Both the position numbers and the translations under genes were made by a program. Positions 48,348 through 58,179 of a DNA stretch of 64,000 nt are shown here, in pieces. The notes under the pieces are model-generated. The model did no database searches. It was not told where the DNA came from and worked only from the letters and a program-made list of their open reading frames with translations. This stretch comes from Peronospora farinosa (taxonomy: Eukaryota; Oomycota; Peronosporomycetes; Peronosporales; Peronosporaceae), in assembly GCA_947646735.1 (NCBI GenBank), contig CANTFK010000809.1, positions 1 through 64,000 of the forward strand. The letters run 5' to 3'. Numbering within the stretch: position 1 is the first letter of the stretch; every line of letters begins with the position of its first letter.

Positions 48348-49872
48348 AAAACACTGATAGAACTGCCGGCAGCTAGAACAGAAGACGCACCTCAAACAGC
48401 GACACGTAGCGCGCATAAATGCACTTAACGATTGGGAACAGCGAGGCTGGGTCAGCACCGACCGGATCAATGCTTGCTTCTTGTCGTCGTATGCTACGCT
48501 TACACGCACGCACGCACAATTGCACTAAACGTGTAAAGACGACCTGGAGTGCATGCACCAGAGGTAACGGAGGGCACAAATCATCATTGCGTAGTGCCCA
48601 AAGTAAGTGGAGCCCGATGCAACGAGTAATCTGCCATCTGTCAAGCACCAAAGCAGTAGGGCGGAGTGGATTCTCAAACGATGTAGGAGAACCACAAACA
48701 CACACAGCGCCGGACTACCGACTCACGGAGGGGGTACCCCGATACCGTGTCGTGTCAACTTTGGGTCTCACCTTGTGTACCCGTCGGCTTGGCTTGTCTT
48801 GCTCCTCGTTAGACGAAGAAGACTTAAAGACTTGGTCTTTGTATGGAGGGACTTGGGGGCCCACGAGTGGATATACTTCGCTCGGGCCTGGGGTTCTTGG
48901 GCTCAATCTACTGGGTCGAGAGCAGTGCACCTGGTACTATGTACCCCTTCGATGGCTAACGGTTTCTTGGTCCTTGGGCGTCTTTCTATTGTTCCCCGTA
49001 GGAAAACCGCTTCCTGTGGCGGGTGTTGGGTGTCTTGACACCTTAGACCAACTATCCTGAGGTTCAATCTGCGTAGCTTGAGCCGTCTAACACCTGCTGA
49101 CGTCGGGGCCCAAAGGGTATCCCGCCCGAAAGAGGTGGAGCGACGTAGAAGCTAGGAGGGGGCGCTTAGAGCTGCCACGTGTAAAGCAAATTCGAGTGTA
49201 TTTATTTATCTTATACTTTGTATGCTTATTCTTGCCTCACCCTAACCCTTTGCTCTGGATAGTGCCACGTGTCGACTCTTGGAGGAAGAACTGGCTCCTT
49301 AGTATCTGTACTTTCTGTAACCTTCGGGGTTCCGTGTACCGTTTTCGCATCCTCGGACATTGAGCCCATTGTATTGTGGGAACCTAAAACCCTGGTACCC
49401 TGGTACTTAACCTTGGACCCGATTCTCCTGGCACTTCTCCACAAAATGACTAATAATATAAAAACAACAAATTTCGAGTAAGCCGGGGCAATTGATCTGA
49501 TGCGTTAGGAATAGCATCCTTCGTGGTTCACCCCTTCGGGTTCCGTTGCGGCGTTCGCCCTAGCTGAGTCCCTACAACCAACTCTCCAGAAGCCTGTCTG
49601 AGCTCAGCACCTTCTGTTCTCTCAAGTCCTGTGACCTCCCACCAATGGGTGGACGCCGGCGCTGTCGCGCTTTTACAGGTCACCGGGCGCAGTTTACGCC
49701 CGACTAGAAGGGTTACGGTGCCCTTGGCTGAGGCCCACCGGCTCGTCGATCGATGAGGCTTTCTTTCGCTTCTGCGCGAGCAAGGCCCCTACCCGGGCCG
49801 ACTTATACTCTTGGTGCTACCAGCGGTCGATACCTCTGCAATCTATGCCTCTCGGATTTCGACGGCAGGCAT
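48348..49872 (-). other. Unassigned region, probable retroelement remnant and host fragment
   Basis: 48348-48714 may be host sequence next to element A; a 110-codon minus frame (48705-48373) has no recognised domain. In 49799-49821 the minus strand reads TGGTAGCACC, the same nine bases as the primer-binding sites of families A and B. Downstream of it (49800-48715, minus) is sequence with several short hydrophilic frames (e.g. 49444-49226). This could be the leader/gag start of a third Gypsy element whose LTR was lost at the Copia junction. No complete domain is present, so the call is weak. Confidence 0.35.
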
Positions 49873-50239
49873 TGGGCTCATATGATGTACGATGTAGGAG
49901 ACAAATTGGATTCTGTCATTCATTACACATGTCTATCTCGCTCGCTAACTCTTCACTACTACTACTCATGCAACCTTCTCACTTCGCTCGCACCATACGA
50001 TTCAACAGGCACGCGATCCTTCCACTCGTCGCGACTGCTCACGCCACGCCATCGCGACTACTCACACCACGCCATCGTGACTGCTCACGGCGTCGCACAC
50101 GCCATCGCGACTGCTGCCGTACGTCTTCCGCTTCTCTCTTCTCGCTGCAAACTGAAACTCAGCGTTCCCGATACTGACCTTTCGCATCTTCAATGCAACT
50201 CTTGCGATCATGCATCACACAGAGCGACTTCTTTCAACA
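49873..50239 (-). repeat. 3' LTR of Copia element (367 bp)
   Basis: Nearly the same sequence as 54780-55093, but longer by about 53 bp. The extra length is a small tandem expansion of a CTCACGCCACGCCATCGCGA-like unit at about 50035-50110. Ends TTTCAACA on plus. Confidence 0.85.
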
Positions 50240-50405
50240 CTCCTCCTCGGGCACCTGTGTCTCACCTCTTGGCGTACTAGCCGACACGTACCAGCCCTCG
50301 TAGCGTTGCCATCTTGGGCGGATCGACCACCTTGTGCCAGCATGAGTTCTGATCGCACGTGCTAAGCCTCACTCACGCCGCGACGAGCGTAGTCACAGAG
50401 AGACT

Positions 50406-53400
50406 TCAATCGGACGTCGATGTGTTTCGCTTTAGTTGATGTCGCTTCGCCGTTGATCGGCAAATGGCGGCCTGATTGTCGATGCGCATCGTCATTGGTG
50501 GTTCTGGTTCCATGCCAATCTCACGCAGCGTTTCACGGATTCCTAACAGCTCCCGTTCCACTTCGGATGCAGCCAAGAATTCAGCTTCCATGGTGCTGAG
50601 TGTGACGCCACCTTGCTTCTTCGCGCACCAGCTCACAACCATATCGTTGAGTCGCACAACGCCTCCTGTGATAGACTTGCGATCCTGTTTGTCTGCTGCA
50701 AAGTCTGCATCACTGAACGACTCGAGCGTCGGTGCGTCGCCCGCGTCGCGCTCTGGCACCATCTCGATCTTCATTGCGATCGTCTCCTTCGCGATTCCAT
50801 TCGTGCACACGCGGTTGGTACGTCTGTCGTGTTCCGGACGTGTCCTTTGCAGTACACGACCGTCCGTGTACCGGACGTGTCGTTTGCAGTACATAAAGCA
50901 GCACGACACGTCCAGTCGCGTGCATCGTGTGATCCAAAGTAGCGAGCCGACTAGAGACTGGAACGACCTGATCTTCGCGTGCTTGCCTGCGTTGTTATTG
51001 TCGAGTAGTTTGCTGTTAGCATCTTGCACTTCGTACACGTCTATTCCAATTGGCGAACGCGTGGTATTCGCGTCGCTTAATCCATGCTCTCGCAGCAACT
51101 CGACGATGGCCTCCTCTTGGTTAAAGGCGTAGCTTCCACTTGCCGTCTTGTCCACACGCATTCCGAGAAACTTTGCAACTGGACGGAGGTTTTTGATCGA
51201 TAGGCACTGCATCACGTCAAAAAACTGATTTACGACTGCCGTAGACGTTCCAGTGACAAGTATGTCGTCGACGTAGACTCCTGCAATCGCGAGCTCTGCG
51301 TCCACTCGCTTATTGTATAAGCAGCTGTCGCTGATGCACTGCGTGTCCCGCCTTCGACAAGTCGCTGATGCAACAGCTGACTCCAAAGTCGGCCGGCCTA
51401 TTTGAGGCCATCGAGACTTTTGCGTAGCTCTAGAGCTAAGTCCTTCGTGCTCGTGACGCCGAGCTCGCGCATGCGCGTCGCTGGTACGTCCATGCCGTTC
51501 GGGATGTGCAGTAAGATCTCGAGGTGCGGCTCCTTCGACGCTTTGAAATACGCATTGGGTATGTCACCTTGCTGAGCCGGAACTTCCCACGTCGCAGCAA
51601 GTGCCAGGATCACTTTCACTGTGGACATAACCATGACCGCAGCGAAGGTCAGAAAGAAATAAACGCTCAGCGATTGCTCGTTGCCACAGGCAACCAAGCG
51701 AGATTTGCGACGTTCGAGCTTACCGTCCGCGGTCGTTTTAGTCTTAAAGACCCACTTGGAATGCAAGACGTTGCTGCCACTCGGACGGCGAACAACTGTT
51801 CACACGTCGTTGGCCTCGATAGCCTCGAGCTCCTCCTCCATCACCTTCTTCCAGTTCAAACACTGCGTGCTTTTAATCGCTTCGCGGTAATTCTTCGGAT
51901 CGGGTTCGAACACGTGGTTCACCACGTCGGTGCTACGAGCGGCCTCGGACGCGAGGAGCGGACTTCTTCGACGCTGCACGTGTGGCGATCGGTTGTCTCG
52001 TCCACTTGTGCTTTTTATTTGGCTTCTTGCCAGACACCTTATGCTCACGTTGCGTCGCATGCACTGACTCTTGAACGTCGCTGCTGGTGTTCGTATTTGC
52101 ACGGTCATTGCTCTCGAGCTCGCGCTGCAGTTGTGCGTTCTGCGCTGTTGGAAGAGTCTCGATGTTCTTGACATGTTGTGTGACGACAACAACGTTGTCC
52201 TTGCGCAAGTAAACACGGAACCCTTTCGTCTCGTGGCTTCGACCAACGATGATGCCGACTTAAGCGCGATCGGCGAACGAGTCCTTCCGTGGATCACGGC
52301 AAACCGTGCAATGCGAACCAAAGACGACAATTTAACTTAATTCTGGAGCTCGCTTCGTCAGGACTTCAATTGGGGATGCGCGCTTCGTGTTCGCGCTCGT
52401 CGGGCTTCTGTTGAGTATGTATGTCGCATACTCAGCAGCGTCTCTCCAGAACGTCAAAGGCAACCCGACGCAAAAATCATCGCCCGCGTCATGTTCAATA
52501 CCGTCCGATGCATACGCTAGGCTTTTCTGTTTGACGCGTGATTGCGCGCCTCACTCACTTGGCGAGCGACACCAGTCTTCTTGCAAAACAAGTCGACGTT
52601 CTGGTACTCTCTTCCGCCGTCTGTGCGCAACACGGCGACATTACAATTGAACTCTCGCTCGAAGAAAGCAAGGAAATGCTCGAACTTCTTTACGTCGGCA
52701 TTTTTGGTTTTAGCCAGGAAGATGCGGCAGTAGGACACTTTTATGATCGACCAAATTAACAAGATACCGATTCCGCAAACGATTAGCCGGTGTCAATGGC
52801 CCTTTGAGATTGCAGCATATCACTCCTCCGACACGATCAATTGGAGATTGCGCGCCGGTGATCTTCTTTCTTTGGCTGTTCTTCGTCTGTTTGCTCTGAG
52901 CACACATGATGCACGTCAAACGTCTGTAATCCGTGATGCGAAGCCCACTGCCCGGGTTTTTTGCGATCTTCTCGATCGTGTCATACGACATATGCCCGAA
53001 CCTCTGATGGAAATTCACGAGTGTCGCTTCTTGCACATCGGGCGACACATCTGCCGTCGCCTTCTCCTCAAGGGCAGCAAAGATCACTTCTGCTGTCTTG
53101 ATCGCGCTGGACGTCTCGACGACCAGAACACTATTGCGCATCGTAACTTTAAACGCGACGTGTCCATCCGATCGCCGTACGACTTCACGCCCATCGAGTG
53201 CGTACTCAAGCTGCTCGAGCTTCCCGTAGCTGATGGGATTGAGCGCAAGACTTGGCGCGTAGTAAACGTCCGACAGCTCGATATGACGCTGCTTGCCGCG
53301 CGCTGTCACAAACAGGCGCGCCCGTCCGACCTTCGTGAGCACGAGCTTCTTGTTGTCAGCAAGAGAGATCTTATCGTTGTACTGCTTGCTGTCGATGAGT

Positions 53401-53483
53401 AAGCGATCGTCGCTCACGATGTGGCGGCTGGCGCCGCTGTCAAGGATCCAGTCGGAGATCGCACCTGCTCGGCTATCGTTCAT
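50406..53483 (-). pseudogene. pol: Copia pol: protease, integrase, reverse transcriptase, RNase H
   Basis: Pieces in several frames. Protease WILDSGASRHIVSDD (near 53430). GAG-pre-integrase FHQRFGHMSYDTIEKI with CIMCAQSKQTKN. Integrase core with VLRTDGGREYQN (near 52620) but CCNLKGPL where the first catalytic Asp is expected. RT start NYREAIKSTQCLNWKKVMEE, KWVFKTKTTADGKLERRKSR, and the catalytic YVDDILVTGT (near 51265). RNase H SDADFAADKQDRKSITGG ... STMEAEFLAASE. Frame changes or stops near 52720, 52515, 52330-51770 and 51390 prevent a full product. Confidence 0.88.
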
Positions 53484-53533
53484 AGCACTTCTTTGTTGTC
53501 GTCTTTGCCCTTCTTCTCCTTTTTCTTAGAGCG

Positions 53534-54778
53534 TCAGTCCTTCTTCAAATGCCCCTGCTTCTTGCAGTTGTGACACGTGCGCGTTTCCTTGCGCTGTGTC
53601 GAGTCATTTGCGACTGCGACGACCTCGCGACCCAGTGACTTGCCGGCACGAATGTCTACCTCGACTGCTTGAGCAAAGTGCGCAAGCTCCTCATCTTGGC
53701 GCAAGTAGTCGATACGTCCTGCGTTGAACTTCGCCATGAGAACCGTCGACAGATCCACCGACGCATAGTGTATTATGTTGTCAAGTACCCGCGCCTCGGC
53801 GCCTCCTCCACACGCATCGCTCACTGCGACCATGTAGAGATAGTGGTCAGTCCACGAAATCTTGTGGTCTTTCTTGTCCGTGAACAGCTTCATCGATTGC
53901 GACGCTGTGATCGTCGTCCGGAACGCTTGATACATGCGCTCCATGATGTGGTAGAGCGTCAGGAGCTGCTCCAACCAAACATCGAATTGCTTATTGTAGT
54001 ATCGCTCGGCGGTTCCGCCAAGGTAATGCCCAAAGAGATCAACATTAACATCTTCGGGCCACGGGAAGCTGCACGCCTCCTGTAAGAAGTTCACCGCACG
54101 GATGAACGAGCGTCTTCAGTCCTGAAAGCCGGCGCCGAGTCCTTGATATAGTTTGGAGCCGTCAAACTTTCGGATCGCGAGCTTGCGCTGACGCGTGTAT
54201 AGCGTCCGATACTGGCGCAGGTGCAGCAACCGGTGCTGTCGCTGCCTGTTGTTGCATTGGCGCATACGCTTGCTGTGCGTAGGCTTGTTGCATCGCCGGG
54301 GCCTGTTGCTGCTGCTGCCCTGGCGCTACTCGAAAACCGAGAGGCTCGAACAACGATTGTCTCATAACCGGAGCTCGCAGACGTGGCCGCGGAGCTGCTG
54401 GCGGCTCAGGCGATCGTCTAGGCGGCATGAACCCGAGTGCTTCGCGGTTCATTGGTCCTCCACCAATCCCTCTGCCAAGAGCGGAGTAAAACAGTCCACT
54501 GTCGATGGCGCCGCGTAGGCGCTCGTGTTCATCGATATGCATCTGCGACATCTCAAGTCGGTCCATGCGGCTCGTCATGTTCTCGAGAGCAGTAAGAATC
54601 CGTCCGTTGATGTCCGAGTATTCGCTCCTTTCGTGAGCAATAGAGTCGACATTAATTGCAGCCGCTGGCGCAGCTGGTGTCGCAGCAGCTGCAGCTCTCG
54701 GTGCAGCGGCCCTTTCGTGACCGTCGTCAGCGACGCGTGCTGCAGTGCTTGGCGTGTCGTTCGTCTCGCAGCCAGGCA
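53534..54778 (-). pseudogene. gag: Copia gag, broken in two
   Basis: The first piece (54778-54162) starts MPGCETNDTPST directly at the LTR edge. It is Ala/Gln/Pro-rich with a short helix (LENMTSRMDRLEMSQMHIDE). The second piece (54094-53534) is a typical Copia Gag core (YNKQFDVWLEQLLTLYHIME, LVDN-like LDNIIHYASVDLSTVLMAKF) ending in a CCHC knuckle CHNCKKQGHLKKD. A frame break lies between 54162 and 54094. Confidence 0.8.
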
Positions 54779-54779
54779 T

Positions 54780-55093
54780 TGGGCTCATATGATGTACGAT
54801 GTAGGAGGCAAATTGGATTCTGTCATTCATTACACATGTCTCTCTCGCTCGCTAGCTCTTCACTACTACTACTCATGCAACCTTCTCACTTCGCTCGCAC
54901 CATACGATCCAACAGGCACGCGATCCTTCCACTCGCCGCGACTGCTTACGCCACGCTATCGCGACTGCTGCCGTACGCTTTCCGCTTCTCTCTTCTCGCT
55001 GCAAACTGAAACTCAGCGTTCCCGATACTGACCTTTCGCATCTTCAATGCAACTCTTGCGATCATGCATCACACAGAGCGACTTTTTTCAACA
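54780..55093 (-). repeat. 5' LTR of Copia element (314 bp)
   Basis: On plus TGGGCTCATATGATG...TTTCAACA, matching 49873-50239 closely except for the missing tandem units. The gag start codon follows the LTR immediately on the minus strand, leaving no room for a usual primer-binding site. Confidence 0.85.
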
Positions 55094-55952
55094 TTTAACC
55101 CTTGCAGGGACTTGCCATAATCGTTAAACGTGTCCTTGACTTGGAACATTCTGCTTTGTACTAACTTATCTCATTTTACTCCGGAGAGCATATTGAGTGG
55201 CACTCCGCTATTCCACTGTATTCCCTATACAATTATCTAGTAAAAAAGACAGTCGATCTTCAACCGGACTCGACGAGCAAAGATTTCGACGGTCAGAAGT
55301 CGACGATCAATACTCGACGACTGGAGTCTTGATGGCGTAAGTCGCTGTGGTCGACTTATAGAATATCACAATAATGATATTCCCTACACCACAACACCCT
55401 CTAGACAAGGATATAGGAAATCAAGAACACACTTTACTTCCGGACGCATGCCAGACGCGTTTCGGCCCACTGCCGCTGGCCTCTTCAAAGGCTTACCGAT
55501 AGCAAAGTGATCTTACTCCGTCCAGCGGCCTCTGCCGCTGCCGCTCTCATGCAATATGAGGGTCAAGAGCGCGTCGTGAGTTTCCAATCACGACCAATGA
55601 ATTATGCAGAGAAGAGTCCTCAACTCGTGGACATCGTCCAAAAATCCTTCTTTTCCTGTCGTGAAGCTAAGAAGTACGATACCGCCTAACAAAGTGGTGC
55701 GAACACACGAGACCATGTAAATTCCATGTCGGAACAATCGAACAGAATCATCCCTCGCGCTGTCGACACTTTTTCGCGTATATTAAAATATCAAAGTTTG
55801 TATGCTCTTCGTGCCAAATTAATCGACTTAAACAGGGTATAACAGAATCAGCGACATAATCATCTCGATTGCAAAAAGCGCAATCTCCCTCCCCCTCCCC
55901 ACAGTCGAACAACACCCAAAGACCACAGAGAAATTTTTCACTTGATCTAACT
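55094..55952. other. Spacer between Copia element and pyruvate kinase 3
   Basis: Contains a Gypsy RT fragment (55507-55689) and, at 55268-55345, four spaced TCGACG motifs. The 3' part is the C-rich leader of pyruvate kinase 3 (CCCTCCCCCTCCCCA near 55890). No gene is seen. Confidence 0.45.
55507..55689 (+). pseudogene. Gypsy RT/RNase H fragment
   Basis: A short frame with ALMQYEGQERVVSFQSRPMN and YAEKSPQLVDIVQKS. It matches the RT-to-RNase H junction of elements A and B ([20 protein letters not shown], then [14 protein letters not shown]) but is diverged and lacks the rest of the domain. An old fragment from a further Gypsy copy. Confidence 0.65.
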
Positions 55953-57470
55953 ATGTCCGGAGCCATTGGTCTGAGCCAACAGGGCGTTGAGCTTGAGAGT
56001 ATCATGCGCAGTATTGAAAATGTGGAACGTAAGACCAAGATCTTTTGTACGTTAGGCCCTGCGTGTTGGTCACAAGAAGGTATTGGAGAGCTCATTGACG
56101 CTGGAATGAACGTCGCGCGATTCAATTTCTCCCATGGTGATCACGTTAGTCACGCTGCTACATTGAACCGTTTACGTGGTGCATTGGCTAGTCGTCCACA
56201 CAAGAATGTTGCTGTCATGTTGGACACGAAAGGGCCTGAGATTCGGACGGGGTTTTTAGCTAATAAGGACAAGATAACAATCCAAAAGGACGCGATCCTT
56301 GAGCTTACGACGGACTATGAGTTTCTCGGAGATGAGACCAAGATTGCGTGCTCGTATCCAGAGCTTCCACAGTCTGTTCAAGTCGGTGGTTTAGTCTTGG
56401 TGGCTGATGGCTCACTCGTACTTACTGTACTGGAGATTAAGGACGATAGTATCATCACCCGTGTCAATAACACTGCTACGCTTGGGGAGCGGAAGAATAT
56501 GAACCTTCCTGGCTGCAAGGTGATGCTCCCGACATTGACGGAGAAGGATGAGGACGACCTTATTAACTTTGGCCTCATGCACAGCGTTGACTACATCGCT
56601 GCGTCATTCGTACGCACGGGTCAGGACATTGACAATATTCGCAAGGTACTTGGTCCCCGCGGCCGTGGCATCAAGATTATTGCCAAGATTGAGAGTCAAG
56701 AAGGACTTGAAAACTTTGATGAGATTCTGGCCAAGACAGATGGCATCATGGTAGCCCGTGGTGATCTGGGTATGGAAATTCCGCCTGAAAAGGTGTTCTT
56801 GGCCCAGAAAATGATGATTCGTAAGGCAAATATCGCCGGAAAACCAGTCGTGACTGCTACGCAAATGCTGGAGTCAATGATCAAGGCCCCTCGACCAACT
56901 CGAGCCGAGTGTACGGATGTTGCTAACGCTGTGCTTGACGGCACCGATGCTGTGATGCTTTCGGGTGAGACTGCTAATGGTGATTACGCCACGGAGGCTG
57001 TGACGATGATGTCCAAGATTTGCGTGCAAGCGGAGGGTGCCATCCACTACGATGATGTGTATCAATCACTTCGCAACGCTGTCTTGGACACGTACGGCCC
57101 TATGCCCACGCAGGAGGCAATTGCGTCGTCAGCTGTGAAAACGGCTATTGACATTAAAGCGAAGATGATCGTGGTGCTGACGGAGTCTGGTAATACCGCG
57201 CGTTTGGTGTCCAAGTTCCGTCCATCGATGCCAGTGCTGGTGCTGACAGCCATGTCAGGTAGCGCTCGCCAGGCCGAGGGCTTTTACAAGGGCGTGAGGG
57301 CTCGCTGCATGGGCTCGATGATTGGCACGGACTCGATTCTGTACCGCGCGACGGACCTGGGGAAGCAGTACGGATGGGTAAAATCCGGCGACAATGTTGT
57401 CGCTCTTCACGGAATGGTGGAAGCTCGCTCGGGCTCGACCAACATGCTCAAGGTGCTTACTGTAGAATAA
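55953..57470 (+). CDS. PK: Pyruvate kinase, copy 3
   Basis: 505 residues from MSGAIGLSQQGVELESIM, the same start as copy 1. The frame is open 28 residues upstream, but that part reads as leader. Same catalytic blocks: MLDTKGPEIRTGF, KIIAKIESQEGLENFDEI, ARGDLGMEIPPEKV, KANIAGKPVVTATQMLESM. C-domain TESGNTARLVSKFRPSMPV is nearer to copy 1 than to copy 2. Most of the gene shows many silent differences from copies 1 and 2, but 56784-56977 appears identical to both, a sign of gene conversion. The 22-kb retrotransposon block separates it from copy 2. Confidence 0.96.
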   Translation: MSGAIGLSQQGVELESIMRSIENVERKTKIFCTLGPACWSQEGIGELIDAGMNVARFNFSHGDHVSHAATLNRLRGALASRPHKNVAVMLDTKGPEIRTGFLANKDKITIQKDAILELTTDYEFLGDETKIACSYPELPQSVQVGGLVLVADGSLVLTVLEIKDDSIITRVNNTATLGERKNMNLPGCKVMLPTLTEKDEDDLINFGLMHSVDYIAASFVRTGQDIDNIRKVLGPRGRGIKIIAKIESQEGLENFDEILAKTDGIMVARGDLGMEIPPEKVFLAQKMMIRKANIAGKPVVTATQMLESMIKAPRPTRAECTDVANAVLDGTDAVMLSGETANGDYATEAVTMMSKICVQAEGAIHYDDVYQSLRNAVLDTYGPMPTQEAIASSAVKTAIDIKAKMIVVLTESGNTARLVSKFRPSMPVLVLTAMSGSARQAEGFYKGVRARCMGSMIGTDSILYRATDLGKQYGWVKSGDNVVALHGMVEARSGSTNMLKVLTVE

Positions 57471-58179
57471 GCGACGAACTTGACTGGCTGCTGGACTGGC
57501 TGCTGGATGTCTCTCGTGAGTGAACATCGCCGTCGCATCTACAGCAATGAGTCACAAAAAATGTTTGTCAGCATAATGCCAAGCGCGACGCTGCTGACGA
57601 CAGCGTCAAACGGTAGCCAGCCATATGCTGCCATTGAAAGGGTGGAATGTACGTTCTTTTCAACTTAATGGTGTCCATGGACATGTTGTGCTTGAGACCT
57701 CCTCTTTTGTTGTCGCTTCCAATCGTCATCCAAAATATCTCCCACTCCATGCTAAAATATCTCCCAATACCTTTATCTCAATAGACTTGATTTTTCTATA
57801 AAGAAATGGTGGACAAGTATAGTGGACGACAAGCGCCATGAAACTTGCATATCGAATACGTCTCTAACTATCCGTTACATTTAACCTTGAAACTGTAAGT
57901 GGATGTAGTCAAAAGATTGCACCATAAAGCCACAGCACATGAAAATCCCACGTGTCGTTCTCACTTATTTCCGAGCACCGTTTTGTTCAGGAAGAGCAAA
58001 CACGCGAGCGACCTCAAGAAAAGTCTCTGCTAAAGTTTTCAGTCACTTAAACGTCTTGTCCAAGCGTCAGTCGTCAAGTACGTCTTCTATTATAATAAAC
58101 TATTGTATTTTCTCTATTGTTCAATATCTTACGGTCTTTCATATGTCATTTGATCAGGTTTTAACAAGAACTTTAAAAG
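57471..58179. other. Intergenic spacer upstream of trehalose synthase
   Basis: About 710 bp, AT-rich towards the trehalose synthase start. Two near copies of AAAATATCTCCCA occur at about 57731-57764. No gene was recognised. Confidence 0.45.

Larger units (their letters stand above)
49873..55093 (-). mobile_element. Copia element, decayed
   Basis: Minus-strand Ty1/Copia element with LTRs 49873-50239 (3') and 54780-55093 (5'). Internal order on minus: gag, protease, GAG-pre-integrase, integrase, reverse transcriptase, RNase H, the Copia order. Many frame changes make it non-functional. Flanks (GGCAT left, TTTAA right) do not form a target duplication, so rearrangement or inter-element recombination is likely. 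Confidence 0.88.

Noticed and set aside
48495..48525. CACG-rich run as possible telomere-like or microsatellite feature
   Set aside because: Only about four short CACG units; not telomeric repeat and too short to list as a feature.
50710..51132. Open frames antisense to the Copia RNase H
   Set aside because: No homologous copy and no ordered motif. The Copia element is generally decayed.
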